From the NCBI RefSeq assembly GCF_031583575.1, contig NZ_CP134146.1, positions 2,976,001 to 3,040,000 of the forward strand: DNA of 64,000 nt, given 5' to 3'. A program made the translations under genes and the position numbers. Below the pieces are notes generated by a model that saw nothing but the letters and a program-made list of their open reading frames with translations, was not told the DNA's origin and ran no database searches. This DNA is from Thalassotalea nanhaiensis (GTDB lineage: Bacteria > Pseudomonadota > Gammaproteobacteria > Enterobacterales > Alteromonadaceae). Below, piece after piece: positions 9,627 to 19,037 of this stretch (within the stretch, counting starts at the first letter, position 1; each line of letters begins with the position of its first letter).

Positions 9627-11564
9627 CTTAGTAAGACTAAGCATCAACTTGTTTAGGCGACCAACAAATGATGCTGGATCTTTTAAACTACCGCGTTCGG
9701 CTAACATAGCCTGTTCAAACAATACTTCTGCCCACTCACCAAATTTAGCTTCATCTTGCTCATTTGATACATGCTGCACTAAGTCATGCTCAGCATTGAT
9801 TTCAAAAATTGGCTTACTCTCTGGTACTTCTTGACCAACAGATTGCATAAGTTTCATCATTTGAGAACTCATATCTTGCTCATCAGTAACGATACATGCC
9901 GGAGAATCAGTTAAACGGTGAGTAATACGTACGTCTTTAACTTTATCACCTAGCGACTCTTTTAGACGACTTACTACTGAGTCGAATTCTTTCTCAATTT
10001 TTTCTTGAGCCTCTTTCGTTTCAGCATCGTCCATATCACCTAGATCTAAATCACCTCGAGTAACTGACTGTAATTGTTTTTCAGCAAAATCTGTTAAGTG
10101 ACTCATTAACCATTCATCAATGCGATCGCTCAATAGTAAAACTTCAATACTTTTTTTACGGAACACTTCTAGATGCGGGCTGTTTTTAGCCGCTTCAAAA
10201 CTGTCTGCAACTACATAATAAATTTTATCCTGGCCTTCTTTCATACGCTCAATGTAGTCGTTTAATGACACATTTTGTACCGCAGTATCGCTTTCTGTAG
10301 AGGCAAAACGTAGCAATTTAGCAATCGCTTCTTTGTTAGCCATATCTTCAGCTGGACCTTCTTTAAGCACTTGGCCAAATTCATCCCAAAATATTTGATA
10401 TTTGTCAGCGTCTTTCTTACCAAGTTTATCAAGCATAGTGATAACACGTTTAGTACAACCTTTACGCATTGCTTGTGTTACTTTGTTGTCTTGTAAAATT
10501 TCACGAGACACGTTTAGTGGTAAGTCGTTTGAATCAAGCAAGCCTTTAACAAAGCGTAAGTAGGTTGGCATGAACTGTTCGGCATCATCCATAATAAATA
10601 CACGTTGTACGTATAGCTTTAAGCCATGTTGGCGCTCACGGTTATACATATCAAACGGTGCTTTAGTTGGTATATAAAGCAAAGACGTATATTCAGTAGT
10701 ACCCTCTACTTTATTATGAGCCCATAATAAAGGGTCGCCGTAGTCATGCGATACGTGCTTATAAAACTCTTTGTATTCATCATCAGTTAGTTCAGATTTT
10801 TCACGAGTCCAAAGTGCTTCAGCTTTGTTAACGCTTTCCCACTCTGCAGGTATAGCCGGTACAGCTGGAATCTCTTCACCGTCTGGTCCTTCACTTGCAG
10901 GTACTTCTGCAACTTCCTCTGTCATCATTTCTACAGGAATAGATATGTGATCAGAGTATTTAGTCACAATCGACTTTAAACGGTAATCGTCTAAAAATTC
11001 TTTTTCTTCTTCTTTTAAGAAAAGAATAATATCAGTACCACGGGTAGATTTTTCAATGTTCTCAACCGAGAAGTCACCTTCGCCAGCAGAAGTCCATTCA
11101 ACACCATCAGCCACTTCAGTACCTGCTGCACGAGTGCGCACAACGACTTTATCGGCAACGATAAATGCTGAGTAAAAACCAACACCAAACTGACCAATTA
11201 ATTGTGAATCGGCCGCTTGATCGCCAGATAAACGAGAGAAGAAGTCAGCGGTACCTGATTTAGCAATAGTACCTAAATGCGCGATAACGTCATCGCGAGT
11301 CATACCAATACCGTTATCTGAAATGGTTATAGTGTTTGCGTCTTTGTCCGCTTTAACACGTACACGAAGGTTTGCATCACCATCGTATAAATCACCGTTT
11401 GATAACGCTTTAAAACGCAACTTGTCAGCTGCATCGGCAGAGTTAGATACTAATTCACGAAGGAAAATTTCTTTATTTGAATATAAAGAATGGATCATTA
11501 ATTGTAATAACTGCTTAACTTCAGTTTGAAAACCGTGAACTTCTTTATGGCCTGTATCAGACAT
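9624..11564 (-). CDS. htpG: Chaperone protein HtpG (bacterial Hsp90)
   Basis: This 646-residue cytosolic ATP-dependent chaperone has an N-terminal GHKL ATPase domain with the Asn/Asp motifs [17 protein letters not shown] and [11 protein letters not shown]. Middle and C-terminal dimerisation domains of normal length follow. A ten-residue insert rich in Glu and Pro (near 220-232, [17 protein letters not shown]) looks like a lineage-specific loop. A sigma-32-like promoter sits about 75-100 bp upstream, so heat induction is likely. The stop codon lies in a dispersed repeat. Confidence 0.97.
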   Translation of the reverse strand: MSDTGHKEVHGFQTEVKQLLQLMIHSLYSNKEIFLRELVSNSADAADKLRFKALSNGDLYDGDANLRVRVKADKDANTITISDNGIGMTRDDVIAHLGTIAKSGTADFFSRLSGDQAADSQLIGQFGVGFYSAFIVADKVVVRTRAAGTEVADGVEWTSAGEGDFSVENIEKSTRGTDIILFLKEEEKEFLDDYRLKSIVTKYSDHISIPVEMMTEEVAEVPASEGPDGEEIPAVPAIPAEWESVNKAEALWTREKSELTDDEYKEFYKHVSHDYGDPLLWAHNKVEGTTEYTSLLYIPTKAPFDMYNRERQHGLKLYVQRVFIMDDAEQFMPTYLRFVKGLLDSNDLPLNVSREILQDNKVTQAMRKGCTKRVITMLDKLGKKDADKYQIFWDEFGQVLKEGPAEDMANKEAIAKLLRFASTESDTAVQNVSLNDYIERMKEGQDKIYYVVADSFEAAKNSPHLEVFRKKSIEVLLLSDRIDEWLMSHLTDFAEKQLQSVTRGDLDLGDMDDAETKEAQEKIEKEFDSVVSRLKESLGDKVKDVRITHRLTDSPACIVTDEQDMSSQMMKLMQSVGQEVPESKPIFEINAEHDLVQHVSNEQDEAKFGEWAEVLFEQAMLAERGSLKDPASFVGRLNKLMLSLTK

Positions 11565-11597
11565 AAAAATACCTCTTCTTAATAAATTTCATTCATA

Positions 11598-11620
11598 CCA
11601 ACGCAATAATAAGACGTTGG
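11598..11620 (-). other. Stem-loop in the htpG 5' leader
   Basis: On the - strand, CCAACG and CGTTGG form a perfect 6-bp stem with an 11-base loop, between the predicted start of transcription and the htpG start codon. It does not cover the ribosome binding site, so a thermometer role is not supported. Confidence 0.5.
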
Positions 11621-11638
11621 AATTTGTGTCTGAAAAAT

Positions 11639-11666
11639 ATGTGGGGGTATAAAATTTGTTTTAAAG
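11639..11666 (-). promoter_or_regulatory. Sigma-32-like promoter of htpG
   Basis: On the - strand, CTTTAA is followed after 14 bases by CCCCACAT. The heat-shock sigma factor consensus is CTTGAA, 13-15 bases, CCCCATNT. The position would give a leader of about 70 bases. Confidence 0.7.
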
Positions 11667-11765
11667 GTTAAAAGACAAGAAAATGTTAAAATTTATAAAA
11701 GAAGTTAAGATTTAATCGACTCTTGGCCAGAGCCGACTGTTACCTTATGTGTTGCGGGTATTGGT

Positions 11766-12365
11766 CTAAAAGCTTTTTCGTCCAGAAAACGCATGTGAAA
11801 GCGTATTACCATCGACAAATTCTAACTCACCACCAACAGGCACGCCATGAGCTATACGGGTACTACTGACATTGTATTTTTTCGCAATGTCGGCGATAAA
11901 ATGTGCAGTAGCTTCACCTTCAACAGTAGGGTTTGTGGCTAAGATCATTTCATCAAATTCATCGCTGGCTAATAATACAGCCAATTTATCTAGACCTAAT
12001 TCATCAGGTCCTATGCCATCAATGGGCGATAAGTGTCCCATCAATACAAAATAGCGGCCAGTGAATTCGCCAGTTTGCTCAATTGCTAAAATATCAGCAG
12101 GCGATTCGACCACACACAGCATGCGTTTTAATTGACGCTTAGGGCTTTGACAAATTTCACAATAATCAAGCTCAGTGAAAGTACGACAACCTTTACAATA
12201 ACCAACATCTTCCATAGCAGTAGCTAACGTTGTAGCAAGCTTTTGGCCGCCAATACGGTTTCGCTCTAATAAATGAAACGCCATACGCTGCGCTGACTTT
12301 GGGCCAACACCGGGCAAACATTTTAAACTATCGATAAGCTCTTGTACTAACGGGCTAAGTTTCAT
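11766..12365 (-). CDS. recR: Recombination protein RecR
   Basis: This 199-residue protein acts with RecF and RecO to load RecA at gaps. An N-terminal HhH motif ([12 protein letters not shown]) is followed by a Cys4 zinc finger (C57, C60, C69, C72) and a Toprim domain with E and DxD-type acidic residues ([12 protein letters not shown]). Length matches E. coli (201). It lies 84 bp after ybaB, the usual pairing, with a GGGGTCAG palindrome in the gap. Confidence 0.96.
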   Translation of the reverse strand: MKLSPLVQELIDSLKCLPGVGPKSAQRMAFHLLERNRIGGQKLATTLATAMEDVGYCKGCRTFTELDYCEICQSPKRQLKRMLCVVESPADILAIEQTGEFTGRYFVLMGHLSPIDGIGPDELGLDKLAVLLASDEFDEMILATNPTVEGEATAHFIADIAKKYNVSSTRIAHGVPVGGELEFVDGNTLSHAFSGRKSF

Positions 12366-12398
12366 ATTGATTTATCTTTTTATTTATAGAATAAAAAA

Positions 12399-12438
12399 CG
12401 GGGTCAGAGCCACATAAATTAATGTAGCACTGACCCCG
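12399..12438. repeat. GGGGTCAG palindrome between ybaB and recR
   Basis: CGGGGTCAG and CTGACCCCG form a 9-bp inverted repeat around AGCCACATAAATTAATGTAG, which has an inner ACAT/ATGT stem. Palindromes of this type recur in intergenic regions of marine gammaproteobacteria. It may act as a REP-like element or a weak attenuator inside the operon. Confidence 0.6.
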
Positions 12439-12449
12439 GTTTCGTTTAA

Positions 12450-12776
12450 TTAAAACGGCATTTTCATCCCTGGAGGCATCTGCATACCGCCAGTTAACGC
12501 ACCCATTTTTTCTTTGTTGGTTTCTTCAACGCGACGAACTGCATCATTAAATGCTGCTGCAACTAAGTCTTCAATCATGTCTTTATCGTCTTCCATAAGA
12601 CTTTCGTCAATTTCAACACGACGTACATTATGATTACCAGTCATAGTTACTTTAACCATACCAGCACCGGCTTCACCAGTAACTTCCATTTTAGCGATTT
12701 CTTCTTGCGCTTTCGCCATTTTTGCTTGCATTTGTTGGGCTTGCTTCATTAAGTTGCCCATACCGCCTTTCATCAT
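12450..12776 (-). CDS. YbaB/EbfC nucleoid-associated protein
   Basis: This 108-residue small basic-acidic DNA-binding protein has a typical start ([20 protein letters not shown]) and a Met/Gly-rich C-terminus ([13 protein letters not shown]). YbaB forms tweezer-like dimers that bind DNA and is nearly always encoded between dnaX and recR, as here. I chose the ATG at 12776 because GGAG lies 7 bases upstream; a longer frame needs a TTG start. The second ATG, at 12773, is equally possible. Confidence 0.95.
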   Translation of the reverse strand: MMKGGMGNLMKQAQQMQAKMAKAQEEIAKMEVTGEAGAGMVKVTMTGNHNVRRVEIDESLMEDDKDMIEDLVAAAFNDAVRRVEETNKEKMGALTGGMQMPPGMKMPF

Positions 12777-12926
12777 AATAGTCTCCAAAATTGTTTGCTT
12801 ACATCGGCAAACCTAGATAAGTGTGGATATTATACCAATAGCACCAGCTAAGGTTAAGCGTTTGCTATTGGCATTATTTAAATTAAATGTAACTGCTTAA
12901 GATATAAATGGTGCCTAAATCAGCTT

Positions 12927-15290
12927 TTACAATGCTTCAATTGAGTTTTGATCAACAAAGGCACTAAATTGTTGCTCTAACGCTTGGACAAAATCATCGG
13001 CAGCAATTACGTTTTTAGCATATTCTAAGCGTTTGTTATTGATGCAATTTTGAATATAGAACGGTGTTGCGCCAGCGTCATCTACTGCATTAATTTGTAC
13101 ACTAGTTTCTTGATTTTTTAAGGTTGAGTAGCAATCAATAATTTGATTGAGTGCCGCCTCTGAGTTTAGATGTTCAAATTTTTTGTCTAAATTAATAACC
13201 AATAAATTATTTGAACTTTCTTCTCCCATATTAGCATTTAAAGCCAATTGCCTAACTCTGCCGGTTAACCCCATTGCATCTATGGTATTTGCCCACGCAT
13301 CAATTTGATTCGCATCTCTGATAACGGCCGGATCAATCACAGACTGATCAAAAGCGCTATTGGCAATACGGCTAATGTCCGATATTGCAGGTGCAACGTC
13401 ATCAACTTGCTGGCTATTAGAAGCTAAGGGCTCTATATTTTGCTCAGCGGTTGGAATACTCTCTTCCCACGGCAAATCGATAGGCTCTACCGATTGTGGT
13501 TCAACGTTGGTCACAGCGTTTGAATCATCAGCTTGAGGTGCAACTAAATCAGGATTTTTAGGCCCAACATTGGTGCGGACCTTAAGCTTGGCTTCAGACT
13601 TTTTTGCGCCCTCGCCCTCCGCGGCTTTTTTACGGCTACGCAACATATTGCGCGTGGCCAACATTTTTTCTACATCAGTCCCTGTCTGGGTTTGCTCAAT
13701 CGTTTCAGTAGGTTCTGGAGTTTCAATTGTTTGTGTTTGAGGTTGTAAAATGTCATCAACAGAGCCTGCTATATCAACACTTTCTGCTTGCACATTTTGC
13801 GACTCAATAGGAGACGTTTGCACATCAGTTAGTTGTTGTTGTGCTAGAGCTTCAAGTTGTTGTTGCTCAGCATTTAAACTTGCAATGGATTTATCTGCAT
13901 TTCGATCAATCGTTAATGTCTCAGGTAATTCACTTTCGGCAGAAACTTGTTCTTGTGATTCACTTGACTCTTGTTGAGTCTCAACAGTTTCAGGTTGAGG
14001 TTCAACGATATTTTGCTGCTCAGTTTTAGCTGCTGTTATATTTTCTTTTACATTACTCGATTTAGCTTTGCTATCAACTTGCCCCTGGCTTGCTTCAGGT
14101 TTGTCTGAAATGGTACTTGTATTACTGCTATCGTCAGTTAAATCAACATCGTCAAAATCAGCAGTAACCGCTGAAGCGACAGGAGCGGTTTGAGTATCAG
14201 CTATAGTGGCGGGCTTAAAGGCCAGCATACGCAGCACAACCATATCAAAACCAGCTTGCTCATCACTGCTATAAGATAAGTCCTTACGACCATTTAGCAC
14301 AATTTGGTAATACAGTTGTACGTCTTCTGGCGACAGCGCTGCCGAAAACTTGGTTAACAACGTTGCCCGTTGATTATCGACATCAACTGAGTTTGGCACC
14401 AATTGCCAAAGAGCTACTTGATGTAACAATTGCAATAATTCAGCCAATAAGCGGTGATAACTTGGAGCAAAGCTGGCAATATTTTTACTCAGTTCTAATA
14501 AGGCTTTCGCGTCTTGTTTAATTAACGCGATTAATATTTTATAAATCCAATTTTGATCAACACCGCCAAGCATTTGTTGAACATTGCTTACTTCAATATG
14601 CCCCTGCCCCTGAGCAATTGCTTGATCGGTTAAACTTAAAGAGTCGCGCATACTACCGCGTGCAGCTTTAGCTAACATGCCTAAAGCACCATCTTCAAAG
14701 GTAACTTCTTCAGCAGTTAATATTTCATTTAATTTAGTTTCAATTTGTTGTGGTGTTAACGCTTTTAAATGAAACTGCAAACAGCGCGACAACACCGTAA
14801 CAGGCAACTTTTGCGGATCAGTTGTTGCAAGAATAAACTTGACGTGCGGTGGTGGCTCTTCAAGTGTTTTAAGCAAAGCATTGAAACTGTGCTTTGATAA
14901 CATGTGAACTTCATCAATAAGGTAAACTTTAAAGCGACCACGTGTTGGTGCATATTGAACGTTATCTAAAATTTCTCGGGTATCATCGACCTTAGTACGT
15001 GATGCAGCATCAATTTCTAGTAAATCAACGAAACGGCCAGCATCAACATCAACACAAACGTCACATTTACCACAAGGGTTCGCACTAATGCCTTCTTCAC
15101 AATTTAAACTTTTGGCAAAAATTCGAGCGATGGTGGTTTTACCTACACCGCGGGTGCCAGTAAATAAATAGGCATGATGCAAACGTTCTTGCATGAGTGC
15201 ATTAACCAAGACAGTAACCACGTGCTCTTGTCCCATTAACTGAGAAAAGTCTTTTGGCCGCCATTTACGAGCAAGTACTTGATAACTCAT
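12927..15290 (-). CDS. dnaX: DNA polymerase III subunits tau (and gamma)
   Basis: This 787-residue clamp-loader ATPase has Walker A GTRGVGKT at 45-52, zinc Cys C64, C73, C76, C79, Walker B LIDEVHML and an SRC motif, then a long Gln/Glu-rich linker and the tau C-terminal domain that binds polymerase alpha. It is longer than E. coli tau (643) because the linker (about 370-690) is extended. A slippery A-AAA-AAG at codons 562-564, followed by an immediate -1 stop, would give a 565-residue gamma-like form. It heads the dnaX-ybaB-recR group; apt lies 68 bp upstream. Confidence 0.96.
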   Translation of the reverse strand: MSYQVLARKWRPKDFSQLMGQEHVVTVLVNALMQERLHHAYLFTGTRGVGKTTIARIFAKSLNCEEGISANPCGKCDVCVDVDAGRFVDLLEIDAASRTKVDDTREILDNVQYAPTRGRFKVYLIDEVHMLSKHSFNALLKTLEEPPPHVKFILATTDPQKLPVTVLSRCLQFHLKALTPQQIETKLNEILTAEEVTFEDGALGMLAKAARGSMRDSLSLTDQAIAQGQGHIEVSNVQQMLGGVDQNWIYKILIALIKQDAKALLELSKNIASFAPSYHRLLAELLQLLHQVALWQLVPNSVDVDNQRATLLTKFSAALSPEDVQLYYQIVLNGRKDLSYSSDEQAGFDMVVLRMLAFKPATIADTQTAPVASAVTADFDDVDLTDDSSNTSTISDKPEASQGQVDSKAKSSNVKENITAAKTEQQNIVEPQPETVETQQESSESQEQVSAESELPETLTIDRNADKSIASLNAEQQQLEALAQQQLTDVQTSPIESQNVQAESVDIAGSVDDILQPQTQTIETPEPTETIEQTQTGTDVEKMLATRNMLRSRKKAAEGEGAKKSEAKLKVRTNVGPKNPDLVAPQADDSNAVTNVEPQSVEPIDLPWEESIPTAEQNIEPLASNSQQVDDVAPAISDISRIANSAFDQSVIDPAVIRDANQIDAWANTIDAMGLTGRVRQLALNANMGEESSNNLLVINLDKKFEHLNSEAALNQIIDCYSTLKNQETSVQINAVDDAGATPFYIQNCINNKRLEYAKNVIAADDFVQALEQQFSAFVDQNSIEAL
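13594..13620 (-). promoter_or_regulatory. Probable programmed -1 ribosomal frameshift site in dnaX
   Basis: On the - strand the message reads GCA AAA AAG TCT GAA in frame 0. A -1 slip on A-AAA-AAG gives AAA AAA GTC TGA, a stop one codon later. Upstream lies a purine-rich GGAGGGCGAGGG that could pair with 16S rRNA. This is the arrangement E. coli uses to make gamma from dnaX. A downstream 5-bp GGUCC/GGGCC stem is possible but weak. Confidence 0.7.
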
Positions 15291-15358
15291 ATTATTGTTT
15301 AATCCTGCTGCTATGTTGTTTTAATTATTATTATTAACGCGTTCAATATGGTTAAATG

Positions 15359-15907
15359 TTAATCGCCTAGGTAATCTACCATAGTGTATACATCTATACC
15401 GAGTTTTTCTAATCGCTTATCACCCTGTAAATCAGGTAAGCCAATCACAAATGCAGCCTCTTTTACAGTCGCACCTGTTGAGCGAATTAATTTTGTTGTT
15501 GCTTCAATAGTACCACCAGTAGCTAATAAGTCATCTACCATAAGCACAATATCATCATTTTGTAATGCATCTTGATGGATTTCTAGCATGTCTTGACCGT
15601 ACTCTAAATCATAACTTTGCGAGAATGTGGCTCGAGGTAACTTTTTAGGCTTTCTTACAGGCACAAAACCAACCCCTAATGCTAAGGCTAGCGGTGCAGC
15701 AAATAAGAAGCCTCTGGCTTCAGTGCCTGCTACTTTGGTAATACCGGTATTTTTATAACGTTCGGCTAAACGGTCTATACAAAGTTGGAAGGCCTGTGGT
15801 TGATCAAGAATGCCAGTGATGTCACGAAACATTATGCCTGGTATTGGATAATCAGGCACATCATAAATTACGCTTTTAAGGTATTGTTTATCTTGGTCTG
15901 TCATCAT
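15359..15907 (-). CDS. apt: Adenine phosphoribosyltransferase
   Basis: This 182-residue purine salvage enzyme converts adenine + PRPP to AMP + PPi. The PRPP loop [14 protein letters not shown] is at 121-134, and the conserved N-terminal [13 protein letters not shown] and [10 protein letters not shown] segments are present. Length equals E. coli Apt (183). Two ATG codons begin the frame (MMTD), and either could start. It sits upstream of dnaX in the same direction, as in E. coli. Confidence 0.97.
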   Translation of the reverse strand: MMTDQDKQYLKSVIYDVPDYPIPGIMFRDITGILDQPQAFQLCIDRLAERYKNTGITKVAGTEARGFLFAAPLALALGVGFVPVRKPKKLPRATFSQSYDLEYGQDMLEIHQDALQNDDIVLMVDDLLATGGTIEATTKLIRSTGATVKEAAFVIGLPDLQGDKRLEKLGIDVYTMVDYLGD

Positions 15908-15999
15908 ATTTCAAATTGAGAAAAGTATGATCACAGGATAATAGATTTTAGGATAATTTTATAGTCACATTTTGGACTATTCAATTAATATGTTGAGGT

Positions 16000-16383
16000 T
16001 CAGGCAACTTCGCTGCTGTACTCTATCAATTGACGAACTTCATCTAAAAATTCAGAGTTTGATATTGGTTTGCTTAATACTTTATTGGCAAGTTGAACTT
16101 CAGAAATTTGATCAACCACTTTAAGCTCTTGCGTGGTTAAAAACATAATAGTACTTGGCGCATTACCCGCCAAAGAAATTAGGTTTTTTATGAGTTGCGG
16201 GCCGTTCATTAATGGCATTAGATGATCAACAATACACAAATCAAACCGCTGTTGCTGTGCTTTGTTATAACCATCTAGGCCATTAATTGCAGTTGTTACC
16301 TGATAACCAGCCGTGGTTAGAGTTTGGTTAAGTTGCGCCAATACTAAGGCGTTGTCTTCAACCAATAAAATACTCTCAGACAT
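16000..16383 (-). CDS. Single-domain response regulator (CheY-like)
   Basis: This 127-residue protein is a lone receiver domain. It has acidic E9-D10, phospho-acceptor D53 in CIVDHLMP, T83/T84 and K105 before P106, the full REC active site. No output domain or partner kinase is encoded nearby, so it probably works in a phosphorelay or protein interaction whose kinase is elsewhere. The nearest gene upstream on the same strand encodes a tiny membrane protein. Confidence 0.9.
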   Translation of the reverse strand: MSESILLVEDNALVLAQLNQTLTTAGYQVTTAINGLDGYNKAQQQRFDLCIVDHLMPLMNGPQLIKNLISLAGNAPSTIMFLTTQELKVVDQISEVQLANKVLSKPISNSEFLDEVRQLIEYSSEVA

Positions 16384-16448
16384 TAAATATTCCTTTACTA
16401 CAAAAACGTTTAAGTTTCGATTAATTTAACTTGCTTGCGCCAGCTAAT

Positions 16449-16568
16449 TTAGCCGTAGTTATACCAACCCATTAACATAGGTAGTAATGGCATTGCTACC
16501 ATAACTGTTAGGGCTAAAAACAAGTGACGTTTAGAAGTGCTTTCTTTAAATGAATTATCTACTGACAT
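16449..16568 (-). CDS. Putative 39-residue single-span membrane protein
   Basis: A short frame begins MSVDNSFKESTSKRHLFLAL, continues with a strongly hydrophobic run of about 20 residues and ends GWYNYG. A polar, positively charged N-terminus before one helix fits a real membrane protein. The ribosome binding site is weak (GGTAG about 9 bases upstream). It lies 65 bp upstream of the response regulator on the same strand and could be co-transcribed. The family is not recognised. Confidence 0.45.
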   Translation of the reverse strand: MSVDNSFKESTSKRHLFLALTVMVAMPLLPMLMGWYNYG

Positions 16569-16841
16569 TATAATTACTACCATTGAAAAAATCAGCGCGA
16601 ATAATACACGAACAAACTATTCTTTGATATAGATCAAATTAAATAATGCACCATTTGACAAGAGATTTACAAAGAAATAACCATTTAAACAACCATCATT
16701 AACATTAACTTTACATTTGCGGTTATTTTATCTTCAAAAGATAATTTACGAGGCTTTATTTTAAGGAATAATATTTACTATTTATGGGGGATATTACACA
16801 ACAAGGACGAAATTTATTTTTATAGGCAAGGCTTACAAACA

Positions 16842-16867
16842 AAAAAGCCGGCAGTTACCGGCTTTTT
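16842..16867. terminator. Terminator after the EGKCG-repeat gene
   Basis: AAAAAGCCGG and CCGGCTTTTT form a perfect 10-bp stem with a 6-base loop and T runs on both strands. It lies 19 bp beyond the stop of the EGKCG-repeat gene and separates that gene from the small membrane protein and the response regulator. Confidence 0.9.
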
Positions 16868-16885
16868 ATTAAAAACACGTGTTAA

Positions 16886-17284
16886 CTATTCACCGCACTT
16901 GCTTTCTTTTGACTTAGCTTTGCCTTCACCACATTTGCCTTCGCCGCATTTGCCTTTGGCTTTAGCTTTGCCTTCACCACATTTACCTTCGCCGCATTTG
17001 CCTTTGGCTTTAGCTTTGCCTTCGCCACATTTGCCTTCGCCACATTTGCCTTCGCCGCATTTGCCTTTGGCTTTAGCTTTACCTTCACCACACTTGCCTT
17101 CGCCACACTTACCTTCACCGCACTTGCCTTCTTTTTTGGCTTTTTCACCATCAAAGTCAGCAGACGCGACAACATTTTGAGCTTCAAATGGATTAGCTTC
17201 GGCTTTAGCCGGCAAGCTTGCAAATACTGTCAACATCAGAGCGCTTAAGGCTGCTGTTAATAAATAGTTCTTATATAATTTCAT
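16886..17284 (-). CDS. Exported EGKCG-repeat protein, HvfA/bufferin-like candidate RiPP precursor
   Basis: This 132-residue protein has a Sec signal peptide (MKLYKN, hydrophobic core, cleavage likely after AKA at 26-28) and a short linker. Residues about 54-132 are almost only E, G, K, C, A and S, with seven EGKCG units alternating with EGKAKAKGKCG. All 11 Cys lie in KCG. EGKCG repeats after a signal peptide mark HvfA-type precursors, in which a DUF692/MNIO enzyme with a partner modifies Cys to bind copper. No DUF692 or DUF2063 gene is in the window, so modification is unproven. AGGAAG precedes the ATG. Other frames over the repeat are also open but have no export signal. Confidence 0.8.
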   Translation of the reverse strand: MKLYKNYLLTAALSALMLTVFASLPAKAEANPFEAQNVVASADFDGEKAKKEGKCGEGKCGEGKCGEGKAKAKGKCGEGKCGEGKCGEGKAKAKGKCGEGKCGEGKAKAKGKCGEGKCGEGKAKSKESKCGE

Positions 17285-17658
17285 AATATTCTTCCTAAGT
17301 TAAATTACATTCCCAATACCGTAAACACCCAGTCTAAGGTAATACCAATTCGATTAAGCTTTAATAATTCTCACTAAAATACAAAACTTAGTGGACTTGA
17401 TATCGATGATACAGACCAAGTATACAATTAAATAATTTCACTAGATCAAGAAATTAGCAAGTTTTTAACTAAAACAAAGAGTAAGAAAGTTTTTCAAATT
17501 CAACAAAACAGCCAATTATTATGGAAAACAAAACTTAAGAATGGCGAGTAAATATGAAGATAAATTCAACATTAGACAATAGTATTGTTAATGTTCAAAT
17601 CCTGTAAATTGTAACCGTGTAGTATTTCAACCAGCTGCAAGCCAACGTATTAGTTAAT

Positions 17659-17835
17659 TTAATTTCTTTTGTACAAAACAATTACTAAGAACGCACAACT
17701 AGATATTGTCATATAAAGGGTATTGAATATCGAAGGTTCAAGTATGGTTAAGTATGTACTGATTGCGACTAGCACCATAAAACAAAGTGCTAAACTAAAC
17801 TGAAGTTTTTTCAGGGTCATTGTAGATAGAAACAT
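17659..17835 (-). CDS. Putative 58-residue membrane protein
   Basis: The frame begins MFLSTMTLKKLQFSLALCFM and has two hydrophobic segments (about 14-32 and 38-54) joined by a short loop with Pro, ending LYKRN, so both ends are probably cytoplasmic. A strong Shine-Dalgarno AAGGAG lies 9 bases before the ATG, the best evidence that it is translated. It stands alone between AT-rich gaps. The family is not recognised. Confidence 0.6.
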   Translation of the reverse strand: MFLSTMTLKKLQFSLALCFMVLVAISTYLTILEPSIFNTLYMTISSCAFLVIVLYKRN

Positions 17836-18998
17836 TTTAGTTAGCTCCTTAATTTTTTACTAGTTTAAATACGTTACAACTCCAAACTGAGAGGTATAGC
17901 CTTACAGTAATGTATTGGCTGTTTTTATTCTGTAAATTCAGGTACTTTCATTTACATTACTTGAACGATAAGCAGAAATAATAGCGGCAGTGCTAGTCCA
18001 ACGTTAGTGTTCCATACCAATAAAGTCCGCATTCTAGATAAATTCCTTAGACACGTTTTATAACACTGCCAGTCATCTCATTTAGTCGGGGATTATTGAG
18101 TAAGGGAAGTCTCTTAAATTCCATTTAATTGAGATTTAGTTCATTTCAGTGAACATTAAAAGTAAAAGACACGTAGGGGATTTTGTCAAACCAGAAAACC
18201 TTAAAAAATGTATTTTTTACAGAACAAAATGACAAACTTTTGAAATAAAACAATTTTATTTTTTAAGTTTAAATTCTCTGGAAATTTAAAATTTACAGCT
18301 TTGCTCCGGCCCTATTTTCATAAAAAATATTTAGTCATTTTATTACCCGTGCGTGATAGTTCATTATGGAAAAAATGTTAATTATTTTTTCTTATATAAA
18401 ACGCTTTTTTATAACAAAATAAATTTTGCATGATGATAATTTTTGACTACGCTTTAGATATAAATTTGCAGCACAGTAGATTTATAACATCATGCAGAAA
18501 TTAAGTGTATTCAAGGGTTAAGGAAACCCAGAATTCATTACTTGAAACTAAAACTTATTGTTTTAAAAAGGTTTTTGCATGGGGGTTATTAATAACAATA
18601 CATTAGCTAAGGATAGACTCATGGAAAGTATCAGCACATTCCTATTGTTAAATGCCACAATTAACACTCAAATTTTCAAGCTCATTTCAACACAATTGAA
18701 CCTGATATCTCTAGGTTATCTACTGCCTATGAATTTGACTTACAAGCCAGTAACTTTCGTTCAACATTGTAACCTCCAGCTTTCTGGATAGATCTTAAAC
18801 TCATTAAATTGATATAAATATTTTGGAGTAAAACCATTAAAACGATGGCTCCAGATCTTTATACCGTTAACTGTTCTTAAGTTTAATTACTGCAGGTTAT
18901 TAACCCTGTAAATATAAAATTATAATCAGATAACATTCAAGGGAGTTATACGTTTACTCTAAGTACTTTTTACAATTTGAAAATATCAATTTCGTAAA
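17836..18998. other. AT-rich gene-poor stretch
   Basis: I find no convincing gene over about 1.16 kb. The base composition is poorer in GC than the flanks. One 70-codon frame at 18579 has a fair AAAAAGG seven bases before its ATG, but no recognisable protein character. One hairpin, GGGTT-AAGGA-AACCC (18515-18529), and a weak CTA-AGGA-TAG (18607-18616) resemble the AGGA hairpins clustered further right, so the transcript carrying those could begin in here. Confidence 0.5.
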
Positions 18999-19029
18999 AC
19001 AATTAGTCGTTTGTACTAGCACTAATTGT
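18999..19029. promoter_or_regulatory. Inverted repeat before the AGGA-hairpin cluster
   Basis: ACAATTAGT and ACTAATTGT form a perfect 9-bp inverted repeat with a 13-base spacer, ending 9 bases before the first AGGA hairpin. It may be an operator for a dimeric regulator or the first stem of the RNA. Confidence 0.45.
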
Positions 19030-19037
19030 CTCGAAAA

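Noticed and set aside
11598-11620. RNA thermometer in the htpG leader
   Set aside because: The stem does not pair with the ribosome binding site; heat control is better explained by the sigma-32-like promoter.
12789-12926. 4.5S RNA (ffs) gene near dnaX
   Set aside because: The gap lacks the conserved GGAAGCAGCC-type core of signal recognition particle RNA.
16882-17223. Other frames, on both strands, over the EGKCG-repeat gene (Lys/Ala-rich and Ser/Pro/His-rich)
   Set aside because: The 18-33 bp DNA periodicity keeps several frames open; only the EGKCG frame has a ribosome site, a signal peptide and family resemblance.
18579-18791. 70-codon + strand frame with AAAAAGG before its ATG
   Set aside because: No recognisable domain, odd composition and location in a region that may be RNA leader; not enough to call a gene.
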